Positions 40,009 through 48,158 are shown, counted from the stretch's first letter. The stretch is DNA of 64,000 bases from Balneola sp. EhC07 (GCF_001650905.1 NZ_LXYG01000017.1:124001-188000); one strand, 5' to 3'. Program-made: numbers and translations. Notes: generated from the letters alone by a model not told the origin.

Positions 40009-40132
40009 GTTACTTTTGGCTTGACCCAAAAGTAACCAAAAGGTCAATAAGATTCTAAACTCCTCCCATCAGAAGTGACATATCAGCGTTGACAGATATC
40101 CATACTGATGGTTCGTCAAACAAAGAATCTTA
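40009..40132. repeat. Structured dispersed repeat, family B, copy 1
   Basis: Three nested or adjacent helices are visible: GTTACTTTTGG/CCAAAAGTAAC (40009-40036), TAAGATTCT/AGAATCTTA (40048-40056 and 40124-40132) and CCATCAG/CTGATGG (40066-40072 and 40105-40111). A second copy at 53657-53800 keeps all three with compensatory changes. The rest of the 39882-40249 intergenic region shows nothing I recognise. Confidence 0.7.
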
Positions 40133-40249
40133 GGTTTTACGATTTGTGCAGTAAAGATAGAATTATTAATCCTAAGGCTACCAAAATAGAGTGAAGAAGT
40201 AGAACGATCAAACTGCTATATTAGCAGCGGAAAACAAGAAAAATTCAGA

Positions 40250-41383
40250 ATGTCAGACAAACAAAAAGCACTGGAAGGATCCCGGAAAAGGATTGACGAA
40301 ATCGATGAACAGATCCTTGATCTTCTGTCAGAACGGGCAGAGGTTGTAAATGCAGTCATCAAAACTAAAGTTGAAAACCAGTTGCCGGTTTTTGTGCCGA
40401 AACGTGAAGATGAGAAATCAGCGTCGTTCAAAGAAATGGCTCAACAAAAAGGAATCGATCCTGAATGGGCGGAAGATTTTTTAAGGATGATCATGACTTC
40501 ATCCCGGGACAAACAATCTCAGGATAAGTTTCCGATCGCTACCGCTGAACCAAAGCATATCTTGTACATCGGTGGTGAAGGAGGGATGGGAAAACTCTAC
40601 AAAAAGATCACGAATCAAACAGGACACAAAGCTTATTCTATCGATAAATCCAATTGGTACGAGCTGGAAGAAATAGCTCCAAAACTTGATATGGTGATCG
40701 TAACTGTTCCTATCAAAATTACGGAGCAAGTGATAGAGCGATTGAAAGGTAGGCTATCAGAAAAAACTATTCTGGCAGATTTCACAAGTAACAAATCTTC
40801 GCCAATTGAAAAGATGCTGGAGTGTCACGAAGGACCAGTAGTCGGATTGCATCCGATGCACGGACCGGACGTTCAAAATCTCAGCAAACAGTTGATGGTA
40901 GTTTGTCCCGGTAGAAATGCAGAGGAAGCAGATTGGTTTGTGGAGCAATGTGAACTTTGGGGAATGCGCGTAATTAAAGCGGACCAAAACAAGCACGATC
41001 ATGTAATGCATATGGTGCAGGGACTTCGACACTTTGTGGCGTTGCTTCACGGTTCCTTCATGGAAGAATATGATCTTCGTCCAAGCGATATGCTCGAATA
41101 TTCCAGCCCCATTTACCGGGCGGAAATGATGATGACAGGACGTATTTTTGCACAAAGTGCAGAACTTTATGCGGATATTGTTTTTGCCAATGAAGAACGG
41201 CGCGATCTTCTTATGAAATTCTTTGAGCACCACCAAAAACTGGCGGAATTGGTAAAACAGAATGATAGGGAAGGATTCATCAGAGAATTTGAAGGAGTAA
41301 CTGATTTCTTTGGAAAGTTCGCAACTCAGGCACTAAACGAAAGTGGTTATTTGATAAACAGATTAGCGGATAGGTTTGCGTAA
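40250..41383 (+). CDS. tyrA: Chorismate mutase/prephenate dehydrogenase (T-protein)
   Basis: A 377-residue bifunctional enzyme of tyrosine biosynthesis. The AroQ-type chorismate mutase domain (about 1-90) has RKRIDEIDEQILDLLSERAEVV and the later KREDEK. The dehydrogenase half begins with the Rossmann motif ILYIGGEGGMGKLYKK and shows VGLHPMHGPD and HDHVMHMVQGLRHF. It should convert chorismate to 4-hydroxyphenylpyruvate in the cytosol. It ends 5 bp before the next gene. Confidence 0.92.
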   Translation: MSDKQKALEGSRKRIDEIDEQILDLLSERAEVVNAVIKTKVENQLPVFVPKREDEKSASFKEMAQQKGIDPEWAEDFLRMIMTSSRDKQSQDKFPIATAEPKHILYIGGEGGMGKLYKKITNQTGHKAYSIDKSNWYELEEIAPKLDMVIVTVPIKITEQVIERLKGRLSEKTILADFTSNKSSPIEKMLECHEGPVVGLHPMHGPDVQNLSKQLMVVCPGRNAEEADWFVEQCELWGMRVIKADQNKHDHVMHMVQGLRHFVALLHGSFMEEYDLRPSDMLEYSSPIYRAEMMMTGRIFAQSAELYADIVFANEERRDLLMKFFEHHQKLAELVKQNDREGFIREFEGVTDFFGKFATQALNESGYLINRLADRFA

Positions 41384-41388
41384 AGATA

Positions 41389-41961
41389 ATGCAGTTTCAA
41401 CTTGAAATACCGACCACACAAAAGGTAGATCATCTGATCGTAATCTCTCCTCCTGATGAGATAATGAGCATAGCATGGGAGATAAAGCGAGAGGTTGAAA
41501 AAATAATAGGGGTTTATAAATCCAGAACCTCAACGCCACATATAACAATATGCAAAAGTGTTCTGACTACTGGAAATGAGGGAAGAATTACTGAACAGTG
41601 GCAAAGTCTTTTTATTGCCATTCCGGCGTTCCGAATGCGGGTGAAAGGGTTAAAAGTATTCGAAACCTCAGGCACTCTTTATCTTGAAACGGATTACCCG
41701 GAAGAACTTAAGGAGATAAGAAAAGAACTTTATATCAAAAACAAAGAACTCAGAATCAGCAAACAGTTCTACAGCCTTATTTCAACACCACATATCACAA
41801 TTGGTAGAGGCCTTAGTAAAGAATCTTTGAACAAGCTCGAAGATTATATCAGTAAAAGAGTTTGTGATAAGGAATTCTATGTAAAAGACTTATTAGGTTT
41901 AAGGGCAGATTCTGCGGATGTAAAATATCAGAAACGTTATAGATTTAAATTAAAGGAATAA
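41389..41961 (+). CDS. 2H phosphoesterase / 2'-5' RNA ligase-like protein
   Basis: A 190-residue protein with two His-x-Thr motifs in similar settings, TPHITICKSV (about residue 50) and TPHITIGRGL (about residue 136). This pair forms the active site of the 2H phosphoesterase superfamily, including bacterial ThpR. No other domain is seen. The substrate could be cyclic phosphates of RNA or nucleotides. It lies directly after tyrA and 6 bp before the DUF1643 gene. Confidence 0.82.
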   Translation: MQFQLEIPTTQKVDHLIVISPPDEIMSIAWEIKREVEKIIGVYKSRTSTPHITICKSVLTTGNEGRITEQWQSLFIAIPAFRMRVKGLKVFETSGTLYLETDYPEELKEIRKELYIKNKELRISKQFYSLISTPHITIGRGLSKESLNKLEDYISKRVCDKEFYVKDLLGLRADSADVKYQKRYRFKLKE

Positions 41962-41967
41962 GAAGTT

Positions 41968-42501
41968 TTGTTCGAAAATAAACCCTGGGTCTACGATCAT
42001 GATGAACCGCTAAGCCGTTATTCTTTAGGACAAGAAGGTAACAATCCATTGATCTGCTTCGGGGTGAATCCAAGTACAGCTGTTCCGGGAAATTTAGATC
42101 CGACAGTGGCCTCCGTTGCCAGGTATGCAAAAGAAAAAGGCTACGACGGTTGGTTGATGTTCAATCTTTATCCGCAAAGAGCCACCAACCCGGATAAAAT
42201 GCATAAGAACTTCCAGAAGCCTATTCACGAGAAGAACATCGCTGCAATTGCCGATCTTTTGGCAGAGCTTCCAAGCGGGTTAGACGTCTGGTGCGCGTGG
42301 GGAACGCTGATCGAAAAGCGACCATATCTATCCAGATGCATGAAAGACATCGCAGAAGTCCTCAAACAAAATAAATGCAGATATTTTACCAGAGGAAACA
42401 TTTCCAAAGCCGGTCATCCACACCACCCACTGTATCTCAGAAAAGAGTCGCCGATGGATGTGTTTGATCTGGAGGGGTATTTAGAGCTCATCAGCGATTA
42501 A
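41968..42501 (+). CDS. DUF1643 protein
   Basis: A 177-residue protein starting at TTG 41968. It has the DUF1643 features CFGVNPSTAVPGNLDPTV, GWLMFNLYPQRATNPD and a C-terminal KAGHPHHPLYLRK. Proteins of this family are small, cytosolic, and of unproven function, and some occur on mobile or defence-associated DNA. It is the last gene before the transposase region. Confidence 0.85.
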   Translation: MFENKPWVYDHDEPLSRYSLGQEGNNPLICFGVNPSTAVPGNLDPTVASVARYAKEKGYDGWLMFNLYPQRATNPDKMHKNFQKPIHEKNIAAIADLLAELPSGLDVWCAWGTLIEKRPYLSRCMKDIAEVLKQNKCRYFTRGNISKAGHPHHPLYLRKESPMDVFDLEGYLELISD

Positions 42502-42519
42502 TACGAAATAAATCCCAAC

Positions 42520-42797
42520 CCTGATATTGGTTGATGGTGATTCAAATTTTGTGCGATAAACGCTGTCATTTATCAATATGCGGATCCGTAGGGGCGAATC
42601 GCGATTCGCCCCTACGATGGGGTTTTATCAATAATTTCGATAATTCCATGGATATGATTTGGTATAACCACAAATTCATCCAAATTTACATTGTCACGAA
42701 TGGTTTTTGTGTTGAATCATTCATCATGCGCAACCAACCCGCATTCATTCATGCGTATTTCCCCGTTGATCACGTTCCCGAATACATATTCATTTCC
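42520..42797 (-). pseudogene. Decayed partial copy of the neighbouring REP-associated transposase
   Basis: By eye this segment aligns with 43015-43292 of the intact transposase gene, offset by 495 bp, with the palindrome at the same relative position. It covers the HVHG-encoding region (as GIGNPYHIHGIIEII on the minus strand) but is frameshifted and lacks both ends. It probably arose by local duplication followed by decay. Confidence 0.7.
42588..42615. repeat. 28-bp perfect palindrome, RAYT-associated REP, copy 1
   Basis: GTAGGGGCGAATCG followed by its exact complement. It lies inside the transposase remnant. Confidence 0.9.
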
Positions 42798-42819
42798 GAC
42801 GGCGAACCGGATTCACAAA

Positions 42820-43392
42820 TTACCTGTTTTGGTAAAACCGATCTGTATTCCAATTCATCGGATTATATTTGATGTATTCCCGGATGTAAAACAACGATTC
42901 TTCATTTCGGATGATGTGATCATAATAACCCCGCTGCCAGATTTTGGTCCCCGGTGTTTTACGGATTAGGTTGATTTGTTTGGTGACGGATGATTTGTAT
43001 CCCCGAATGATCGCTCCAATATTGTTTGATGGTGATTCAAATTTGGATTTATAAAATGAATTATTGATTCCAATTTTATTACGTAGGGGCGAATCGCGAT
43101 TCGCCCCTACGATTGGGTTTTTATCAATAATTTCGATAATCCCATGAACATGATTCGGCATAACCACAAATTCATCCAATCGAACATTATCCCTAATTAA
43201 TTCGGTTTTAAACCATTCATTGTGTGCAACCACACCACATTTATTCATATGCATTTCACCATTGATCACATCTCCGAATAAACATTCTTTTTGGTTGGTA
43301 CAAATGGTGATGAAATAATATCCCGGGCTGGAATAATCATAACCCTGTAAACGCATGGATTGTCGGTTTGGTAATTTCTTCTGCTTCATCAT
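42820..43392 (-). CDS. REP-associated tyrosine transposase (RAYT, Y1_Tnp family)
   Basis: A 190-residue HUH-type single-strand transposase. Recognisable stretches are SMRLQGYDYSSPGYYFITICTNQKECLFG, FVVMPNHVHGIIEI with the His-x-His metal motif, and the C-terminal GTKIWQRGYYDHIIRNEE and YIKYNPMNW that include the candidate catalytic Tyr. Between them the protein reads VGANRDSPLRN, which is the translation of the embedded palindrome at 43083-43110. RAYTs in other bacteria mobilise REP palindromes. The gene looks intact. Confidence 0.88.
   Translation of the reverse strand: MMKQKKLPNRQSMRLQGYDYSSPGYYFITICTNQKECLFGDVINGEMHMNKCGVVAHNEWFKTELIRDNVRLDEFVVMPNHVHGIIEIIDKNPIVGANRDSPLRNKIGINNSFYKSKFESPSNNIGAIIRGYKSSVTKQINLIRKTPGTKIWQRGYYDHIIRNEESLFYIREYIKYNPMNWNTDRFYQNR
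43083..43110. repeat. 28-bp palindrome embedded in the transposase CDS, copy 2
   Basis: It is identical to the copy at 42588. It is in frame with the transposase and adds about 9 residues in the linker between the HUH and Tyr regions. Confidence 0.92.
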
Positions 43393-43483
43393 ACACAGTT
43401 AGACAGATTGAGGACGGATTCCTTACAGAAAATATCCACGAGAATTTTCCAGGTATGCTTTGCGGATGATTTATTGGGTTCAA

Positions 43484-43523
43484 TTCCATGTAGGGGCGAA
43501 TCGCGATTCGCCCCTACATGGAA
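43484..43523. repeat. 40-bp perfect palindrome containing the REP core, copy 3
   Basis: The 28-bp core (43490-43517) is extended by TTCCAT on the left and ATGGAA on the right, giving a 40-bp perfect inverted repeat. It lies between the transposase and the M24 peptidase genes. Confidence 0.92.
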
Positions 43524-43625
43524 ATGTGCAATGGCTATACCAAATGTGTATACAAATCCGGACTCACTTTTTGTTTCCTGTTCCCAAAACCGGATATTCT
43601 TTTTCATTCCAAAATTCATTGTTAT

Positions 43626-44927
43626 ATGATCCGATATTTATTTGTCCTACTGATCTTCGTTTCCGCTTGTGCTCCTGATAATAAACCGCCCATAGAATGG
43701 GGAGAATCGCCTTGGCCGGAAATTCGAAAGGAACGCATTAATACCTTGTTGCCACAAGCCATGGAAGCAGCGGGTGTTGATCTCTGGTTGGTGATCTGCA
43801 GGGAAAACAATAACGACCCGATCGCCGATCACATCGGGGGAGAAAATGCAGGAGGAACGGCGGCATTTCTGTTTTACCGAGACAGCGAAGGTTTTCATTC
43901 CAAGGTATTTTCGCCATCCGGAGAATCCACGGCGTTGGATGAATTAGATATTCACGACGAAGTGATTCCGATTGAAAGAGGGAGATCGGCAGTAAGTATG
44001 GCGGTAGACTTTATCAAAGAAAAAGACTTTAAAACGATCGCCATAAACTCGAGCACCGGTAGCGCTCAGGCAGATGGATTGAGCTACACCCAACGAATGA
44101 ATCTGGAAAACCAGCTTGGTTCCGAATTGAGTAAAAGATTGGTTTCTTCGGATGAACTGATCTATGAATGGTTGTCGGTAAAATTACCGGCGGAAGTAGA
44201 GATCTTAAGAAAAGCAGCTGAACTGACCGCTGCATGGGAATTGGAAGCCTACGAAATGATAGAGCCGGGCGTGACGACCGATGCGGATGTAGCCGCTTTT
44301 CTGGATGCAAAGATGGAAGAATACGGAGTTGGCGAAGCGTGGAACCCAACCCAAAATCCGAATGTGAATTCCGGACCGGATCGTGGTCATTCTCATGCAA
44401 CTGATAAAGTAATTATGGGCGGGGATGTAATTCAGACCGATTTTGGGATCAAATTGTATGGTCGCTGGGTGAGTGATATCCAACGATTTGCTTATGTGTT
44501 GAAAGAGGGTGAGACCGAAGCGCCGGAAGATATTCAGTTCTATTGGGAATCGGCCAGAGCCGGAAACCGAGCGGCTTTTAACGCGATGAAACCAGGAGCT
44601 AAAGGAGTGGAAGTGGATGCGGCACAACGAGTGTTGATGAAAGAAAACAATTCTGAATATGTACCGTGGAGCACAGGGCATCCGGTAGGTTATGTAGCCC
44701 ATGATGTAGGACCAAATCTGGGAGGATCGCAATCGCCGAGTGTACGTCCGGCGGCACAAAAACTCTTAAAAGAAGGAATGGTCTTCGCATTCGACGGCTT
44801 CCATGCATGGACCTTAGAATCCGGCGGAACCAAAACGATCAGCGTAGAAGAAATGGTAGTGATCACCGAAAACGGTGCGGAGTATTTGATCGCACCGCAG
44901 GAAGAGTTGGTTTTGGTGTGGAATTGA
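43626..44927 (+). CDS. M24-family metallopeptidase lipoprotein (Xaa-Pro aminopeptidase-like)
   Basis: I chose ATG 43626 because it gives a lipoprotein signal (MIRYLFVLLIFVSAC, Cys about residue 15). The longer ORF would run through a palindrome. The 433-residue product has a creatinase N-domain and a pita-bread catalytic domain. Metal ligands are seen in VIQTDFGIKLYGRWVSDIQR, GHPVGYVAHDVGP and the late Glu of SVEEMVVIT. The last 87 bp (44832-44918) are repeated twice more downstream of this gene, so the present 3' end may have been exchanged. Confidence 0.88.
   Translation: MIRYLFVLLIFVSACAPDNKPPIEWGESPWPEIRKERINTLLPQAMEAAGVDLWLVICRENNNDPIADHIGGENAGGTAAFLFYRDSEGFHSKVFSPSGESTALDELDIHDEVIPIERGRSAVSMAVDFIKEKDFKTIAINSSTGSAQADGLSYTQRMNLENQLGSELSKRLVSSDELIYEWLSVKLPAEVEILRKAAELTAAWELEAYEMIEPGVTTDADVAAFLDAKMEEYGVGEAWNPTQNPNVNSGPDRGHSHATDKVIMGGDVIQTDFGIKLYGRWVSDIQRFAYVLKEGETEAPEDIQFYWESARAGNRAAFNAMKPGAKGVEVDAAQRVLMKENNSEYVPWSTGHPVGYVAHDVGPNLGGSQSPSVRPAAQKLLKEGMVFAFDGFHAWTLESGGTKTISVEEMVVITENGAEYLIAPQEELVLVWN
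44832..44918 (+). repeat. 87-bp 3'-end repeat, copy 1 (within the M24 gene)
   Basis: It encodes KTISVEEMVVITENGAEYL and the following IAPQEELVLV, the natural C terminus of the M24 protein. Copies 2 and 3 lie at 46098 and 47448, identical in length without gaps. Confidence 0.93.
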
Positions 44928-45072
44928 GTTTGTAAAGCAGTACTTCTTTTTGTTTCAACTTAGTTAGCCAACCGTTACTTTCTGTGCTAAAGCAACACGT
45001 ACAAAAATAAGCACATGCAAAATCTATTGGAAGATCCTATCAGATTATTCTAAGATTAAAGGGAAAATTGAA

Positions 45073-46086
45073 ATGGGGAAAGATGAGCAAATAAGCTTTT
45101 TACTATATACATCAAATCAGGGAGAAGTACGAGTTAACGTTGCTTTGGAGGAAGAAACCGTATGGCTTTCCCAAAAAGCAATGGCAAGCTTATTTGGGGT
45201 TTCCAAAAAAACGATTAGTGAACACCTGATCAATATTTACGACACCTTAGAGTTAGAAAAAACAACAACTGTCCGGAATTTCCGGACAGTTCAACAAGAA
45301 GGTGATAGAGAAGTAACTCGTAATATTGAATACTATAATTTAGATGCGATTATTTCAGTTGGGTACCGGGTAAATTCAGTTGAAGCTACACAATTCCGGA
45401 AGTGGGCTACAAAAACATTAAAAGAGTTTTTAATCAAAGGTTTTGCGATAGATGATGAACGTCTTAAACAAGGCAAGACATTGTTTGGCAAGGATTACTT
45501 TGATGAATTACTGGAGCGTGTTCGCGAGATTCGGGCGTCGGAACGTCGGTTTTATCAAAAGATCACCGATATTTATGCGGAAGCCAGTGTAGACTACGAC
45601 CCAAGTGCCGAGATAACGCGAATTTTTTATAAAACAGTTCAAAACAAATTACACTGGGCTATTACCGGCCATACTGCAGCAGAGTTGATTACAGAAAGAG
45701 CAGATTCTAAAAAACCAAATATGGGTTTAAAAACATGGAAAAAAGCCCCTAAAGGAAAAGTGCTTAAAAGTGATGTTTCGGTCGCCAAAAACTATTTGAA
45801 AGAAGAAGAGCTTAGCGGGTTAAATCGAATAGTGTCTATGTATTTAGATTATGCAGAGAATCAGGCGGAACGACAAATTCCAATGACTATGCAAGACTGG
45901 ATAAAGAAGTTAGATGCTTTCTTAGACTTTAATGATTATGAGATTCTTAAAAATGCAGGAAAAATTTCGGCTAAAGTGGCTAAGAAATTGGCGGAAGGAG
46001 AATATGAGAAATTCAGACCTATTCAGGATAAAAAATTCGAATCCGATTTTGATAGGTTGGTAGAAAAAACCAAGAAAAAAGATTAA
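45073..46086 (+). CDS. Virulence RhuM-family protein
   Basis: A 337-residue protein matching the RhuM family: VNVALEEETVWLSQKAMASLFGVSKKTISEHL, an HTH-like N-terminal region, then FRKWATKTLKEFLIKGFAIDDERL and the C-terminal TAAELITERADSKKPNMGL of the family. RhuM was named from a Salmonella pathogenicity island, and its homologues are common in phage- and toxin-related islands. The molecular activity is not established. It lies between copies 1 and 2 of the M24 3'-end repeat, with no recombinase next to it. Confidence 0.9.
   Translation: MGKDEQISFLLYTSNQGEVRVNVALEEETVWLSQKAMASLFGVSKKTISEHLINIYDTLELEKTTTVRNFRTVQQEGDREVTRNIEYYNLDAIISVGYRVNSVEATQFRKWATKTLKEFLIKGFAIDDERLKQGKTLFGKDYFDELLERVREIRASERRFYQKITDIYAEASVDYDPSAEITRIFYKTVQNKLHWAITGHTAAELITERADSKKPNMGLKTWKKAPKGKVLKSDVSVAKNYLKEEELSGLNRIVSMYLDYAENQAERQIPMTMQDWIKKLDAFLDFNDYEILKNAGKISAKVAKKLAEGEYEKFRPIQDKKFESDFDRLVEKTKKKD
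45267..45291. repeat. 25-bp palindrome inside the RhuM CDS
   Basis: AACTGTCCGGAA, one central T, and the exact complement. It encodes the TTVRNFRTVQ stretch, so the palindrome is compatible with protein coding. Confidence 0.85.
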
Positions 46087-46097
46087 GTACTTAATCT

Positions 46098-46184
46098 AAA
46101 ACGATCAGCGTGGAAGAAATGGTGGTGATCACCGAAAACAGCGCGGAGTATTTGATCGCTCCGCAGGAGGAGTTGGTTTTGGTG
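46098..46184 (+). repeat. 87-bp 3'-end repeat, copy 2
   Basis: It differs from copy 1 at 6 of 87 positions by eye. Four changed codons are synonymous and one encodes Gly to Ser. A stop follows at 46188. It lies between the RhuM and Fic genes and has no start of its own. Confidence 0.93.
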
Positions 46185-46203
46185 GAGTGAGGTATCACAT
46201 AGA

Positions 46204-46308
46204 TAGTTAATTTGTGTCTCACTTATGCAACGAAAGATCTTTTGTGTTGCATATTTATTTGTTTTTGATACACAAACTGTTTAACGTCTTATAAGTGATA
46301 CACAAACT
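46204..46308. promoter_or_regulatory. Candidate operator array upstream of the Fic gene
   Basis: GATACACAAACT occurs at 46267-46278 and again at 46297-46308, exactly 30 bp (about three helical turns) apart. A related inverted form (GTTAATTTGTGTCTCACTTAT region, 46204-46224) lies upstream. The second copy ends 17 bp before the Fic GTG. This is inferred to be a repressor or autoregulator site. Confidence 0.45.
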
Positions 46309-46325
46309 TCTTTAGGAAATAAAGC

Positions 46326-47417
46326 GTGAAACCATTTATTCCACACGACTTACCCATTAAAAATATGGATTGGCAAAAATTCCAACGGATTTTAGGCCCT
46401 GCGAACAGAGCTATTGCCAGATATGATGGTTTATTACAATCCATTCCAAATCCTGCTGTTCTATTATCGCCATTAACTACACAAGAAGCGGTACTATCAT
46501 CCAAAATTGAAGGCACACAAGCTACTTTAGAAGAAGTATTAAAGTTTGAAGCAGATCCAAACAGAGAAACAGAACATTATCAGGATATTCGGGAAATAAT
46601 AAACTACAGAAAGGCAATGGCGTTTGCAGTAGCAGAGCTTGAAGAGCGCCCAATGAGCCTGAACTTATTGAAAAGAATGCATTCAATATTGTTGGATAAT
46701 GTGCGTGGTGAAAACAAATCCAGAGGTGCATTCAGGAACATACAAAACTGGATAGGAAAGCCGGGTGCAGCCATAGAAGAAGCGCGATATGTGCCACCGT
46801 CACCATTAAAATTAATGGAAAACCTTGACGCGTATGAAAAATACCTGCATGCTGAAGATGATGATGCCTTAGTACAAGTGGCAATAATACATGCACAGTT
46901 TGAAATCATACATCCTTTTTTAGATGGAAACGGAAGAATTGGAAGAATTTTAGTGCCACTATACCTTCATTCTAAAAATATTCTTCACCAGCCAATGTTT
47001 TATATAAGTGCTTATCTGGAAAAGCACAGAGATGAATACTATGATCACTTAAAAGCTATTAGTGATGATGGTAACTGGGAAGAATGGATACAGTTCTTTT
47101 TAAAAGCCATTGATACACAAGCCAGGGCAAATACAGAAAAAGCACGAAGTATTCTTAACCTTTATGAACAAATGAAGCAAAAGGTTGTTGAAAGCACACA
47201 TTCTCAGTATGCACTTCAGTCATTAGATGGTATTTTTACTGCACCTATTTTTTCATCTTCGGAATTCAAGAGATTTACAGGAATACCTAAAGCAAGCAGT
47301 GCACGGATTTTAAGCACTTTAAGAGATGAAGGAATCATCTCTATTTTAGAAGAAGCCAGCGGGCGTAAACCGGCAGTATATATATTCAGGGAGCTTATTG
47401 ATATTGTAAATCAGTAG
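46326..47417 (+). CDS. Fic-family AMP-transferase with N-terminal inhibitory motif and C-terminal wHTH
   Basis: A 363-residue class II Fic protein starting at GTG 46326 (AGGA lies about 9 bp upstream). The Fic_N inhibitory motif is SSKIEG with Ser58 and Glu62. The catalytic loop HPFLDGNGRIGRI begins at His196 and is canonical, so AMP transfer to protein targets is expected. The C-terminal ~90 residues (SSEFKRFTGIPKASSARILSTL) resemble a winged helix and could bind the repeats upstream of the gene. It lies between copies 2 and 3 of the 87-bp repeat. Confidence 0.92.
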   Translation: MKPFIPHDLPIKNMDWQKFQRILGPANRAIARYDGLLQSIPNPAVLLSPLTTQEAVLSSKIEGTQATLEEVLKFEADPNRETEHYQDIREIINYRKAMAFAVAELEERPMSLNLLKRMHSILLDNVRGENKSRGAFRNIQNWIGKPGAAIEEARYVPPSPLKLMENLDAYEKYLHAEDDDALVQVAIIHAQFEIIHPFLDGNGRIGRILVPLYLHSKNILHQPMFYISAYLEKHRDEYYDHLKAISDDGNWEEWIQFFLKAIDTQARANTEKARSILNLYEQMKQKVVESTHSQYALQSLDGIFTAPIFSSSEFKRFTGIPKASSARILSTLRDEGIISILEEASGRKPAVYIFRELIDIVNQ

Positions 47418-47447
47418 AACCCCGGATTGATTAACTTAAGCAATGCA

Positions 47448-47534
47448 AAAACGATCAGCGTGGAAGAAATGGTGGTGATTACCGAAAATGGTGCAGAGTA
47501 TTTGATCGCCCCGCAGGAGGATTTGGTTTTGGTG
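47448..47534 (+). repeat. 87-bp 3'-end repeat, copy 3
   Basis: It differs from copy 1 at 8 of 87 positions by eye, 7 of them synonymous and one changing Glu to Asp. Beyond it the frame continues VACFNF and then stops, so this is the orphan end. The remaining 47535-47762 interval shows no recognised gene. Confidence 0.9.
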
Positions 47535-47762
47535 GCTTGCTTTAACTTTTAAAAGCGATATTCTAATCAAAGTTACACATTAAAAAGGCTAGTACTTTAA
47601 AAAAAAAGAAGAAGTGGGTACATTGAATAGGAAAGATTACGTCAAATTTTTAGGTGATATTCTTCCAATAGACTATTAAATAAAGGAGTATGCATATAAA
47701 GATCTCTAAACCAAAGAAGGTTAATGCACAACTTTATTACATTGCAAAAAACAAAAGCTAAA

Positions 47763-48158
47763 ATGAAAAAAATTGAAGTTGCTGCTGGAGTGATATTTTG
47801 TGAAGACAAAGTACTATGTGTTCAGAGGCCAAAAAATAAACTTCATTACATATCAGAGAAATTTGAATTTCCAGGAGGGAAAATCGAAGAGGGTGAGACA
47901 AGAGAAGAAGCACTAAAGCGCGAATTATTTGAGGAATTGAATATTTCTTCTAGGATTAGATCCCACTTTCTAACAGTTGAGCATAAATACCCAGACTTTG
48001 AATTAACGATGCACAGCTTTAAATGTGAAGTCGAGTCTCAAGAGTTAATTCTTAAAGAACACATAGATCAAAAATGGTTGAAAATTAACGATCTTACAGC
48101 ACTTGATTGGGCAGCAGCGGATATTCCTATAGTAGATAAACTAGTTTCGAATGGATGA
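47763..48158 (+). CDS. MutT-type NUDIX hydrolase
   Basis: About 131 residues from ATG 47763. An alternative ATG at 47724 adds 13 residues with no family match. The NUDIX box is GGKIEEGETREEALKRELFEE, a near-perfect match including the REL-x-EE metal residues, and the sequence resembles MutT/8-oxo-dGTPase-like pyrophosphohydrolases. Its stop overlaps the start of the large helicase gene by 8 bp, so the two are translated together. That physical link is the best clue to its role. Confidence 0.9.
   Translation: MKKIEVAAGVIFCEDKVLCVQRPKNKLHYISEKFEFPGGKIEEGETREEALKRELFEELNISSRIRSHFLTVEHKYPDFELTMHSFKCEVESQELILKEHIDQKWLKINDLTALDWAAADIPIVDKLVSNG

Noticed and set aside
42531-42969. Short plus-strand ORFs containing the residues VGANRDSP or overlapping the transposase
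   Set aside because: They are translations of the palindrome and of the opposite strand of the transposase and its remnant.
43518-43625. N-terminal 36-residue extension of the M24 peptidase ORF
   Set aside because: It begins in a 40-bp palindrome and hides a good lipoprotein signal that starts at 43626.
43389-43678. Short ORFs on both strands around 43.4-43.7 kb
   Set aside because: They consist of the palindrome and flanking non-coding DNA, with no family features and with overlap of better genes.
47614-47679. A 21-codon GTG ORF upstream of the NUDIX gene (ends with LGDILPIDY)
   Set aside because: It is too short to support, has no ribosome site or homologue recognised, and could be a remnant.
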